Shown: piece by piece, positions 48,184 to 59,250 of the stretch
Layout of the letters: each line of letters starts with the position of its first letter
How positions within the stretch are numbered: position 1 is the first letter of the stretch
NCBI GenBank assembly: GCA_003427395.1
Contig: BFEA01000186.1
Location: forward strand, 76,867 to 140,866
Direction: 5' to 3'
DNA length: 64,000 nucleotides
DNA from: Chara braunii
Lineage: Eukaryota; Streptophyta; Charophyceae; Charales; Characeae
Position numbers and translations under genes: made by a program
The notes under the pieces: generated by a model
What the model saw: the letters and a program-made list of their open reading frames with translations, nothing else
Databases searched by the model: none
Told to the model about the DNA's origin: nothing

Positions 48184-49175
48184 TGTCCGCGTTCGGCCCG
48201 AACGGTCGAACGCATCCCCAAGGGGTCCCATACGTTCGGGCGTTCGGGTTCAGGCGTTCGGCCCGTCCAGAATGCCGGTTACCCTGCTTGCAAGCCTATT
48301 AGCTAAAAGCTAATAAGTAATAGGTATAATGGTGAAAGACATTGCATTAGTTAACACAGTACGTCTATATGATCAAAGAAATCATGATGTGAGCAACGCC
48401 AGGAACAATATAGGTGTGAGAGAGTAATGGGAATGACTATGCTTATTTAGCATGAGAACAATTCGAACATAAGTATAAAAAAAGTTAGATTGAGTTGATT
48501 ATTTTCTCCTTCTCTTTATGACTTAAAGGTCTTTCGCTGGGTAGCTAACCATACAAATTTGTTTACTGGCTCGGGACAACAATTTGTTTTAACGACAGTT
48601 AAAACATCCTCCTATGTCCTTGACTCACATCAAACCAAGGTCAGAGGAGACATAACGTGCTCATGAGAAGCATATGCTACGACCTGGTATTCCAATGTAA
48701 TCTAATAGCTATAGCTTATTAGGAATCATTGTGACGCTATAACTCAATAGATTCAAAGCATATTGAGGATAGACAAGGGAAGGGAGCAGGGGATAAAGTA
48801 TCATCCTACTTGTAAAACTGTCACTGTACTCACGCGGTGAGTACTTAATTCCCTTCCAATCTAGTCCGATATGTGATAGGAGAGCCCCATGGGAGCCTCC
48901 TGCTACCTTTGCTTATGTTAATCGTCCTAGCCTAGAAGCCTTGTACCCCACGGGAGTATCGGATTATCTCTTAGATCTAGTCTTTAAAGTAACAGGAAAG
49001 ACGCATGGCATCTTCCCATTACCAACGCCGAAGTCAAACAAACACTTCACCAGATCATTACTTAGTCGGGTGAATGGCAGGGTAACTCTTATGGGAGTAT
49101 CCCTTCATTTTCCTCAGTCAGTGTATGCAAGCAACGTGACGACTCCACGGGAGTCTCCATCACACAAGGAACAAA
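46695..49175. repeat. Dispersed hairpin family with conserved CACGGGAG core
   Basis: At least eight imperfect palindromes share a centre close to CCCCACGGGAG: about 46709, 46955, 47013, 47148, 48879, 48947, 49090 and 49140. Flanking arms differ but pair: AATAGGA...TCCTATT with GAC...GTC (47148), GACTCC...GGAGTC with GTGA...TCAC (49140), AGGAG...CTCCT (48879), GTA-TAGG...CCTA-TAC (47013). The spacing is irregular and there is no ORF between copies. Confidence 0.65.
47540..48286. mobile_element. Nonautonomous hAT-like TIR element (747 bp)
   Basis: Perfect 8-bp target duplication CTTGCAAG at 47532-47539 and 48287-48294. Inverted ends CAGGGTCACCAGC and the complement of CAGGGTAACCGGC are typical of hAT termini. 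Subterminal regions are rich in TTCGGGCGTTCGG-type repeats and CGTACGGGG. The middle has two diverged copies of a roughly 180-bp block, each with CGCCAAAGATGGCGGTGTC (about 47775 and 47965), and a T-run at 48150-48182. No transposase. It interrupts the AT-rich hairpin region. Confidence 0.88.
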
Positions 49176-49767
49176 AGTCTATCATAAACCTACAACTTAT
49201 ACATGGCTAAGGAGACACAGACAAGGAAAGCAGTACGAAAACAAAGTTCACTTAAGTCAGTATACATTAGGTAAAAATAAACGGAACAGTCAGTCATACG
49301 TCTATCCCTCCTCGACTCTTTGAGAATTTATGAGAGTCAATTAGAGTCATTAACCTCTTAACAACTTAAGATGACAGACGCGCCTACACAGACAAATGAC
49401 CCGAGTACGTAAACAGAAGGAAGGATCCAGCATACGCAGACACCTCCCTCAAATCGTTAACCTAACTTCTATCTACTATGTAAGAGTATTACATTCACTA
49501 GTTATATCTTTGACATTGACTCTTAACTATCTTATACCCTAATCCATTCTTTAAGGACGTTCGTAGGCAGTTGAAGTCCCGGACAATGCGATTTCCATCA
49601 ACACTGTCAGAACGACTCCAAATATAACTTTTTAAATATCTAACGAATGGTAACTTCAACTTATACATCATAAGCTATAATGCTTATGTAAAGGTTGTCG
49701 TTTTGCCGTAATCATCATCTTACCAAACCCTAGTTCGTTCTCTGAGGACCTCGGCTGGAAAGCGAGA
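48295..49767. other. AT-rich noncoding region, right part
   Basis: Continuation of 45000-47531. Holds further CACGGGAG hairpins and a perfect 8-bp hairpin GTACTCAC-gcg-GTGAGTAC at 48826-48844. No gene. The last ~90 bp resemble 59140-59230, the leader next to an intact PBS, which supports a retroelement-leader origin. Confidence 0.5.
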
Positions 49768-49888
49768 TCCCCGGCAACGGGTTAACCCATTGTCGAACGG
49801 ATCGGTCCGGCACCGCACAAGGCAGCGCGGGACCCTTCCGGCCGCGTCACGCAGGAGTTGGTTTGTTCCTACGTCGCGAATATACATG
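49768..49888 (-). mobile_element. PBS remnant and 3' end of a reverse-strand giant-family LTR
   Basis: Forward TGTCGAACGGATCGGTCCGG at 49791 matches the terminal part of LTRs B and C. It is preceded by TCCCCGGCAACGG (49768-49780), the inner part of the tRNA-Asp-type PBS, with the outer bases changed. Only about 98 bp of LTR remain before the sequence switches to the opposite orientation. Confidence 0.7.
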
Positions 49889-50082
49889 ACAACTCCCGTA
49901 AGGTGGAGGTAAGTCGTGCCTCGCGTAGGCCCAATCTTGTCGTAGGGGCTCGCGAGAGGTATGGGTGGTGCACTCGGCCGGAGTGGCTTGCGGAAGCTCC
50001 ATGTATATTCGCGACGTAGGAACAAACCAACTCCTGCGTGACGAGGCCAGGAGGGTCCCACGCTGCCTTGTATGGTGCCGGA
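49889..50082 (+). mobile_element. Forward-strand giant-family LTR end, missing the last ~20 bp
   Basis: Matches 58889-59088 (CTCCCGTAAGGTGGAGGTAA onward to GGTGCCGGA) and stops there, directly abutting the TG of LTR D at 50083. Together with 49791-49888 it forms an inverted repeat with arms of about 95 bp. Confidence 0.7.
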
Positions 50083-52385
50083 TGTCAGTGCGAATACCCT
50101 TACAAGGGTATCCGCCTTTGGTTTTTGCAAGCGACAGAAGTAGCTTTGATTTGAAGTTTAAGTATTCCGTGCGAGGCGCGGCTATGTCTTTGGTTCACGT
50201 CGGGGGGATGGTTGACTAGAGCAGAGAGTCTGTGATGCGCACGTGATTTTTTTTTAATTTTGATTGATGATTGTGAAGGTCGGCGTAATCGCCGGCCGGA
50301 TTCTTTTTTCTATTTTTTTTTTTTTTTTTTTTTTCGGATTAAACCACCAGTACCTTCCCCAGTGTTGGAAAATTACGTGATACTGGCCAGTACCCGAAGT
50401 TTTCGGGGTTCGGACACAGGGGCGGTGATGTCCCAAAAATCGTATTTTTCTTTTACCCGTGCGCGAAAGAAAATCAAAAAAAAAAAAGGTCTTTGTACTG
50501 CAATGATGTCGGGCAGGGCAGTTCAGGAGGTCGTGCTCACAGTGTTGAATGCATCTTACGACAAAGACGGTCACATTCTGAACTTGTTGTTTTCTTTTTT
50601 TTTTGCCTCTTTTGTTTGTTATGTGCCCCCTGCCAACGAGGCAGGGCGGAATCCGTGATTTGCTCTAGCTGTGTTTCCTCAGATAATTGTCAGGGTCATG
50701 TATCCAGCCGTTTTCAAGGCCGAATCCGTGTTTCCATTTTTTTTTTCTTGTTTTCTTTTTCTAGAATCTGACAATCTGACTCTGTGATCTGCTCGAGCTG
50801 CGTTCCCTCAGAGGATTGTAACCCTGATCACACTGGCACTTACGGGAATGTATCTTACCATTTTCACGGCCAAATTCCTGGTCCTGTCTTTTTTTTTTTT
50901 TTTTTGAGTTTCCGGAATCTGACAACCTGGCCACAAGGCTGAGATGCCCTCACTGAGGGCACACTCACACTAACACTTTCGGGAATGTATAGAGCTGCAA
51001 TCACGTCCAGAGCTTTGTTTCTTTTTCTTGTTTTGTGAGTTTTCACGGCCACAACTTTTTTTCCTTTTTTTTTTTTTTTTTTCTTCCCGTGAGAGTACCA
51101 TAAAGAAATGGAGTGGGACCCAGGCTCGGCAAAACTCGGAGCGCAGTGAAAATCAGGGTCGGCAAAAACAGGCTCGGAGGTACTGGTGGTTTAAGCTATG
51201 AGTAAACGGATTCTGTCTCCCGATTGGTGTGTTTAATTGTGACTTGTGCGTACTTGAGGAGAGCGACATCGACAACGAGGAGGCTTGAAGCGTTTTTGAT
51301 AGGTCTGCGTGTCGCGCAATACGGGATTAATTTAGGTGTTCGTCGGAGCTGAAACCCAGATTTGGGCCTAGCATTAGCGGCTACGGCGTCGGACTTTCAT
51401 CAAAGAGGTTCAGGGATTAAGGCCGAGCGGCGACGACGCAGGATATCGGCGTCCCTTGACTTGGACGCAACGTTGGATTCAGTGGTCGTCTCGGCAGTCG
51501 AGGACCTTGAGTACACGCCTCGTTGACGGGCCCGTTCGGATTCCGCGTGTTCGGGGTGTTGGCAAGATTCTCGTGCCCTGTCCGTCTTGGAACGCTGACC
51601 GTAGAGTTCAACGTGCATGCAATCGGGTGGGACAGCCGGGCGCCGCAACTGGTTGTTTGGAACCCCCCTCTGCTTCGGCTTCTGAATCCTCACTTGAAGA
51701 TCCGTTGGTACCACCAGGATCCACACTGGGGCCCGCCTTATCGTAGCTCAGGTTGCGGACAATGCAGTGGGTTAGGGGAAGTTGTGGGGGAGACTGTGGC
51801 TATACAGCTGCAGGATCTCCGTCGGGCCGCGGGGTACAGGAGCGGAGGGCTAAGGCTGCCTAGTAACTGACTCCTCAGAAACCCCGCAAGTGTTGAGTGG
51901 GCCGCTGCAGCGAGCGCTGGGCCAGGAGCAAGGCGAAGGGGCGACGAGGGCTAAGCCAGGGAAGCAGAGTAATCGATAGGTAAATGAATCCGGACGCGAA
52001 GTCGCGCCCAATGAGTGCGAAGCATGATAGGAATAGTTATGGTCGGGGTAGAGTTGCTTGCCGCACCAGATCCAAAGAGTGGGTTGGGGGTTTAAGGGGT
52101 GACGAGCTAGGATCTACAGGCAGAATGGGGAGAGAACCAGTGTATGGATAGGTAGAAGAGAAACAGGCTGCGCGGAGGTGGACGAGCGAGTGGGTAGGGA
52201 GGAGCAAAAGGTGAATGGTTCGCCCAATTCTCGACGAGATCGAGCGAACCAAGACTCGTTTCTGGGGTTTTAACCCCTAGCGAGTCCGTTCGAAGTATTA
52301 GATTAGTGAAAACGTTAGTAGAGAAGGTGGCTGCGGGAGCTATGGCGGAGGAGGGGGAGAGGTAGGATGGGAAAGCGCTTACCTC

Positions 52386-52616
52386 CTACGTGGCACCCTC
52401 GGCCGCGACCGCAGGATCCTAGTCTGCGGCCGACCTCCGAGGCCGCGCGGCCGAGTCTACGCGCGGCCGAGCCACGCCCAGGCGGGGGCGCACGCTTGGC
52501 CTGCGCACGTCAGCCGCTATAGGTCTGTGCAAAAAAAAAAAAATCGAAATTTTGGGGGGGGCGATTTTTGATGTGTGGAAAAAAAAATAAATTAAAATAG
52601 TAAAAATAAATAAATC

Positions 52617-52698
<82 letters not shown>

Positions 52699-52877
52699 GT
52701 GTGTGTGTGTGTGTGTATGTGTAGTAGTGAATATTTCAACGTTCTAGAGGAAGATTCGATCGATTTTGCTCATCCTTTTGATGGAAGTTGCGCGAGGCCA
52801 GCCGCGGCCTCGCGCAACTTCCATCGAACTTGAAAGGATGAGCAAAATCTATTGATTCTTCTCTCTCTCTCTCTCTT

Positions 52878-52953
<76 letters not shown>

Positions 52954-53751
52954 NNNNNNNNNNNNNNNNNNNNNNNNNNNNNNNNNNNNNNNNNNNNNNN
53001 NNNNNNNNNNNNNNNNNNNNNNNNNNNNNNNNNNNNNNNNNNNNNNNNNNNNNNNNNNNNNNNNNNNNNNNNNNNNNNNNNNNNNNNNNNNNNNNNNNNN
53101 NNNNNNNNNNNNNNNNNNNNNNNNNNNNNNNNNNNNNNNNNNNNNNNNNNNNNNNNNNNNNNNNNNNNNNNNNNNNNNNNNNNNNNNNNNNNNNNNNNNN
53201 NNNNNNNNNNNNNNNNNNNNNNNNNNNNNNNNNCACACACACACACACACACGTACACACATACACAGACACTCACTCACAATCAATCAATCAATCAAAA
53301 CACTTTTTTGAAGTTTTTTGTTTATTTACTTTTAAATTTTGCATCTTTAAAAAAAAAAAAACCTCATTTCCCTGAAGAAAAAAAAAAATTGAATTCTAAA
53401 AAAAATACAGGTGTACTCAGGGACCATATATCTCATGATAAAAAATGGCAAAAAAAAATTCTTGCTTTTCTTTATACATTTGATTTTAATTTTGTTTAAA
53501 TCGATTTTAGTTTTTGTTTTTTTTTAAATCCTTAACGAAGTCGGATTCCAAAAAAATATATATAGGGGTGTAGGGTTTTCGAAGCCCTACACCCCTATAT
53601 TTTATTTTATTTTTTTTACGCATTTTTAGGGGTAAAAACAAATAATTAAAAAAACAGGCCATGGAATGGGTCTCATAGGCCGCGGCCGCGGCCGGGATTC
53701 TCCGCCGCAGCGGCCGAAATGCCCGCGGCCGTGGCTGCGGGTGTCACATAG
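52386..53751. mobile_element. TIR element inside LTR D (8-bp target duplication, GATT and CT microsatellites)
   Basis: Target duplication CTTACCTC at 52378-52385 and 53752-53759. Inverted ends CTACGTGGCACCCTCGGCCG and the complement of CTATGTGACACCCGCAGCCA. The interior has GGCCGCGGC-rich subterminal blocks, (GATT)n at 52611-52696, (GT)n at 52697-52716, a large palindrome at 52762-52849, (CT)n at 52859-52953, a 280-N gap, (CA)n at 53234-53252 and a 16-bp perfect hairpin at 53562-53602. No transposase. hAT-like by duplication length. Confidence 0.82.
52954..53233. other. Assembly gap (280 N)
   Basis: N run between (CT)n and (CA)n inside the TIR element, so the microsatellite length is not resolved. 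Confidence 0.99.
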
Positions 53752-55795
53752 CTTACCTCATCCAATCGATGACGGATTCGCGTAGAAGGAGATGGTAGAC
53801 TGACAGATTTTGGGAGGGCGAATTGAATGGTATGGGTAGATTTGAAAGAAGAGTAGTAGGGGAGGAGTTAGGAAAGAAACGAAGTGTGTGAAGGTTTTCG
53901 GAGATGGATATGGTCGGGAGGAGAGATTAAGTATCTCACTCGTTTCTTGGTGAAACCGAGCGAGAGGAGAACTTAAACAGGGGTTCTTGATAGCTGCGAA
54001 TTAGATTATGAAGTTAGTTTTGGTTATTCGTGGGTAGATTTTAGGATATAACGAGTATGGGCTGCGCCCAGGAGGGTAGTTAGTTGTTACGAAAGAAATG
54101 GAGTGAACATTAGTTGTATTACGTGGGCAGATTCATTCGGTTTTCCTCATCCTCATCGATGGGAGTATCAATGGATGTAGCGTGAGCCTAAGCGCGAGGG
54201 TGGAGGCCTATTTGATGGCGGATACACCGCTCGTTTATGGAGGAGGGGTAATATTTCCCTATCTCTTTGCCCGGTTGGCTGGAAGGGATAAACTTAGTCG
54301 TATCTCAGCATGAGATTCAGCCTGACTTTTCCCACCCCATTGTTGGAAGCACCGTGAGGACAGCCGCGAGGATGGACACCTACCTATCAGCCAGAAAGTC
54401 GCTCATTCCAGAAGAAGCGCCTGATTGCATCACAACGGAAGATTCAGTCCTCATAAGAGCAAGTGGTAGAGAAAATTTTCGGCCCGGTGCCAGCGTCTGT
54501 TTACCACTTTATCCGTCATCGTCAGTTTCAATAGAAGGAACGTGCAAGGCCGATGAGGCACGGCTGACGTATTTAGGTTGCTCATCTCCAGGACAACAGT
54601 TGGGCTGTTGAACTTCGAAGCCACAGTAGGTGCGGCCTGCAGCATCTCCTATTGCCTTCCTAAACCGAGTAGCGATTGAGCGTGGCCGTATTAGGTGGCC
54701 AGGTGTTTTCGTTCGATAGGAAAGGGGGGGGGCTCGAAGGTGCAAGCACGGTTAACTGAAGAGGGACAAGGTAAGGTCTGCCTGCATATGGAACAACAGA
54801 CAAGAGGTTGTGAGCGACAGGGCTGAGGGTATGCCTGCTCGTTAACACGCTGCACGTCCCGCCACATGAAGTAGTGGGGGGCTAGTTGCGGGACTGGAAA
54901 CTCACCTGCTGGCAGGTGCGAGGCCCATCATACTGATTGAGGTGGTGAGGGAGGAGAACGGCAAGCGTAGAAGCTTACTTGATGACCGATGCAGTGTCCA
55001 GCTCGTTGAGCAGAGCTGCAGTAGACTGGCTGTGGGGAGTGCAGATCACTGCAGATCTGTTTATCGGTCGGGTGCGCCCCTCACCCTGTCAGCCCGTGTG
55101 GCAGCAGGCCGGCCGCGGGGAAGAGACTTATATGTGGCTTGCACATTTCAAGTCATGAGGGGCGGACGCCGGATAGGTTGGGCTCGTCGAAGAGGGGTAT
55201 TGCTGCGGCTTTGGAGGGTCGTCAGAGAGGTCAACAACATGCGGTTTAGCTATAGTTGACCTAGTTGTTGCGCGTTTTAGCCACCATTGCGGGGCCCTCA
55301 GGCGAGTAAAGGTATCAAGGCTCTCTCTTGCGAGTCTGAGAGCACCCTTCTTGTATCTGAGCGACTCAAATTCTCTCCTTCTTCCCTTCTTACTCTAAGT
55401 CTAGTCTAGTTCTGAGAGGAAGGCAGCAGGCGGGATTGCAACCCGTACGACCGCAGCAAGGCCTTCGTGGGAGGTTACCCCACTGATTGCGGGAGCTCCT
55501 CAGGAACTTAGGAGGAGTTCTAGAGGCAGGGAACTGAGAGGTAACCATTGCTCTTCCTTTATAAACCCGGTTATAACACTTATCTATATTCCTTGATATG
55601 TTTTGACTGAGTATATTGTGTGCGTCCCTGCTTTGACTTTTGAGCTTTCATGACATAACCAGACTAAGTAAAAGAATGTATGCGCAATGTCAGTTTCAGT
55701 TTCATTGTTTGACTGAAAGCAGATTGTGGGGTTGCATCTAGGAGAAGGATGAGAGAAAGACATTATTGAATGTGTCTGACCCGGTCAACCAAAGG

Positions 55796-56465
55796 CTGGG
55801 CCAGTTCCATAAGTTTGGGAAGACCCAGTGCTATGTTTATTTTGAATTGCCTGGAGAACCAGACATGTTCCATAAGTTTGGGTGGTCTGGTTGCTCTGAC
55901 TTGTGAGGGTTGATTGTGAATGGTCTTTTATGGACCAAGCATGTTCCATAAGTTTGGGTGGCTTGGTCGCCTTGTTTACTTTGGGTTTCCTTCAGTTTCT
56001 TTCTGTTTTTGGCTTTGAGAGGAATGAACCAGGCTGAGGACAAAGACATGTTCCATAAGTTTGGGTGGTCTTGGTCCAATGCCTCGCACATGCTGGAACC
56101 AGAAGGTTATAATTTGGCTATATTTTATTACTATACTACTTATGAACAAGCTAGTAAGATAGGGTTCTATAAGTTTGGGTGATCTGACTATAGCCTATCA
56201 CCAACCGAAGAAAGTACTAATTAAGAATAAACTTGTGGTACGAAGGGGCATACTGGATCTTGAGTTGAAGATGATCGGTTCAGTTATATGCTACCTTAGA
56301 AGACTAAGTGAAGATAATTATATAAAGTTGGGATACCTAAACATTTCAGGGCGACTAGGGCGGCCTAGTCATATGCCCAAAGAAGAGAAAAGTTGTTGTG
56401 CCCCGTGTTTGTGTATACTCCATGACTGAGCTAGACAGGTTCCATAAGTTTGGGTGGTCGAGCTT
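55796..56465 (+). repeat. Conserved-loop hairpin array in LTR D (six members)
   Basis: Six copies of a 20-nt loop near ATGTTCCATAAGTTTGGGTG with TTCCATAAG-type cores at 55805, 55868, 55944, 56051, 56165 (TTCTATAAG) and 56440. Each is flanked by complementary arms of differing sequence: AACCAGAC/GTCTGGTT (55857-55892), GACCAAGC/GCTTGGTC (55933-55968), GGAC-AAGAC/GTCTT-GTCC (56051), AGT-AGAT/ATCT-ACT (56165), GAGCT-GAC/GTC-AGCT (56440), CTGGG/CCCAG (55805). The same array is in LTRs A, B and C. Confidence 0.85.
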
Positions 56466-56784
56466 TATGCTCTGTGTAAGATGGGTATAAAGAGATAAAT
56501 CATTGAAAGACTACGAATTATTGTTTGATAAGGTTGACTTTGGGATGCTGAAAGTACTTACCTTTGTGGTTTGGCTTACATGTGACTGAGTGAGGCCACT
56601 ACTTAGTCTGAGTTTCATTTTGATAGGTAGTTGCTTAAGTTGCTCGCCACGTGCTAGAGTCATAGGAGTTAGTTTTTATTCCTGCGTTTTCTTAGCTGAA
56701 GTTTTTTTTACTTAGATCAATTTCTGCATTTTCTGGGATCTTTTATTATACTTGGTCTTGTATAAACTTTGGTAAGTCACTTCC

Positions 56785-57295
56785 TCTATGGGAAGCGCTG
56801 CCGAGATTTCTACAAAACCAAGGAGTTAGTCAGACTTCGTTTTTTTCAAGGTCTAACTTTTTTGACCCTTTGGTTTAGTAAAAATCTGAGAAGTCTCATT
56901 TTCTAAAGAGAGTGATGTCTAAATTTTTGCTAATTCAGGAAGTTAGACAAAGTTGGACCTTGAAAAGTCAAAGTCACTTAAGATTTTGAACTTAGCTTTG
57001 TATAAATCTTGGAATAACACTTTCTTTATGGGAAGCGCTGCCAAAATTTTTACAAAACAAAGGAGTTAGCTAAATTTTGTTTTAGTTGAATTGAGGTTTT
57101 ATGTCCGAGTTCACATCTGACTTAGTATAAATCTGGGAAGTCTACTTTTCTAAAGGAAGTGCTGCCCAAATTTTTACTAATTCAGGGAGTTAGACAAATT
57201 TTGACTTTCCAGAGTTAAAGATTGTGTTTGTTTTCATAATTGAGTTATTATAAATTCTGAAAATACACTTTTCTTACGGGAAGCGCTGCCGAAAT
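56785..57295 (+). repeat. Five alternating ~122-bp units in LTR D
   Basis: Boxes near 56785, 56902, 57022, 57148 and 57268, alternating between a GGGAAGCGCTGCCG type and a GGAAGTGCTGCCC type as in LTR fragment A. Confidence 0.75.
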
Positions 57296-59102
57296 TTTCT
57301 TAGTTCAAAGGAGTTGGATTATATTTTGTCAGGTGACGATTCTTGCAATCCATTCTATATAGAGGAGACTTTGTCAGGGTCTACCTTTCTTTGGGCACTT
57401 GTTTAGAGGCAGACCTAGGCTTAGCTTGTAGAAGGATCTTGGGTGAGAATGTGTTATTGAGTTGTATTCTCCATACACTTATGATTTTAGCTTGGGGATT
57501 GGTCTGTTATGTGTTACAGGTCTTTTTGATCGATTGATTCAGTATTTGGGCTAGATTCGGCTTGATCCTACGAGGATCATCTTCTGTTATCACTGATAAC
57601 AGGTCGGTTGTCGATTCGTCGGTTTACGATTCAACTCCAATTCACTCCTGCCACTCAACCTAAAGGTTTTAGCCTTATGATTTGAAATGTTTTGTTGTGT
57701 TTTCACCCGGACTTTATTTGAATGGTAATTTAAAGAAAAGTACGGAGTATTTTATTTTGAGAAGTTGCACAAATAGTGAGGCTTGTATGGCTAAATGCAA
57801 AGGGTATGAGTGTAGACAATGGTTGAAGTTGGCCCCGTGTAGTGCATGGACTTTTTGGTTGAATCTTTGATGTGATTGCAGATATGTTTTGTGATTCGGA
57901 CTTTGAATTTGACTGTCTGCGATCATATACATGTATATGGCTGAGAGGAGATCTACTGTGACTGTGAGAAGTGATCGTCCTATATTAATAACTCTTATTT
58001 ACATATGTATATACTTATGATTTGAGTATTCGCGCGACCTATCGCGACTCTTCGTAAGAGTTAGGCAGATTATGCGTTGAGAGAAAACGGAGATCCTCTT
58101 TTATCCTTTGCCTTTTAGAGTTTTTATAGTTGGACGTTGATGTCCGTGGCAGCCGTCAAAGTCAAACCCCTTGACTTATCTTCAGGCCCTAGATAATGGA
58201 GGTGGTCTCCAGGGCAATAAGAGACGATTGCCACCACAGTATGAATCTGTGTACCACCCACTCTCCGCAGGGTGCAGAAGAGGGTGTGGTTCTCAACCGC
58301 ACTTGGCGGTTGTCCAGCGTCGAGAGATTAAGCCTCAAGGCGCGTGTCAGTTGACACTTGAGTGTCAAACGCGCGACCCTCGATATTAACGAGGACCGCA
58401 TGAGTATGGTTACTACATACTACGCCATCACTGCGACCGCTTGCGTACGTTTGCATTGCGAATCGGTATGAGTCAGCCTTGCGTCCGCGCAGTTTTATAC
58501 TAAGTCTCGCGCGTGACGCCTATTCGATTTCCGCATCGAAAAGTTATGGGATGTCCAGCAAGGGACTAGGAGCGTTGTCGCGTTGTCTGTCCGGTGTCGT
58601 TCTGTATATGTATAGGTGCGTGTGTGTGTGTTTTATTTTTGTGTTCGTAGTGTGGTGTGCGCGTGGAGTGTGGGATGCGTCCTAGTCGACCGACGACGAG
58701 TCGTGCTTGGGACCTCAGCCCCCCAAGGTGTCGGTTCTCGTGCGGGTTCGATAGAGGCGTATTACTGCGCGTACCCCCTATGCTACAGTGAATGAGAAAC
58801 GCTGTCGACTGGTCAACCTCTGCGATTGCAACTGATCAGCTTTCGTACTGTGGGCTGGTAGCTCGGCGGGGATACGCCCATCGAAGGGAGGTGACAGCTC
58901 CCGTAANGTGGAGGTAAGTCGTGCCNCGCGTAGGCCCTATCCTTTCGTAGGGGCTCGAGGGAGGTATGGCTGGCGCACTCGGCCGGAGCGGCTTGCGGAA
59001 GCTCCATGTATATGCGCGACGAAGGAACAGATCAACTCCTGCGTGACGCGGCCGGCAGGGTCCCGCGCTGCCCTGTCCGGTGCCGGACCGATGCGCTCGA
59101 CA

Positions 59103-59230
59103 CCGTTACCGGTGGGCATCTTGCATTATTAATGATAATCATGCTGACAATTAAAGGTTACCGTCTAGCGAGAACTCCAATTTACCAAACCCAGGTCCGT
59201 TCGCATAGGACCCCGGCAAGCAACCGAAGG
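59103..59230 (-). other. Leader fragment of a reverse-strand retroelement
   Basis: Short noncoding piece between the end of LTR D and a PBS. It resembles 49690-49767, including TACCAAACCC and a GACCC/CCGG segment. Confidence 0.5.
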
Positions 59231-59248
59231 TCCCCGGCAACGGCGCCA
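59231..59248 (-). promoter_or_regulatory. Primer binding site, perfect tRNA-Asp type
   Basis: Reverse-strand TGGCGCCGTTGCCGGGGA, two nucleotides after the LTR end at 59251. Confidence 0.85.
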
Positions 59249-59250
59249 CC

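Larger units (their letters stand above)
50083..59102 (+). mobile_element. Giant LTR D (9.0 kb including an insertion and an N gap), probably solo
   Basis: Starts TGTCAGTGCGAATACCCTTA and ends GCGCTCGACA, the same termini as LTRs B and C but in forward orientation and more diverged. Collinear blocks include the CGCCGGC region at 50280, the segment matching 35500-35870 at 51440-51590, the ATTGCGGGAGCTC region near 55480, six conserved-loop hairpins (55805-56465), five ~123-bp units and the TTACGGGAG end. It is not followed by a PBS, so it looks solo or rearranged. The flanking 5-mers (CCGGA, CCGTT) do not match. Two ambiguous bases (58906, 58926) lie near its end. Confidence 0.8.

Noticed and set aside
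45000-49767. Organellar insertion (AT-rich, hairpin-rich)
   Set aside because: No organellar coding sequence, tRNA or rRNA could be read. The right end resembles a retroelement leader next to a PBS.
54267-55259. Possible host genes in the 54-55 kb region
   Set aside because: The region is collinear with the inside of LTRs B and C, the frames are not conserved between copies, and no domain is recognisable.
55796-56465. CRISPR-like array (regular repeat with variable flanks)
   Set aside because: The genome is eukaryotic, the spacing is irregular, and the variable parts are complementary arms of hairpins, not spacers.
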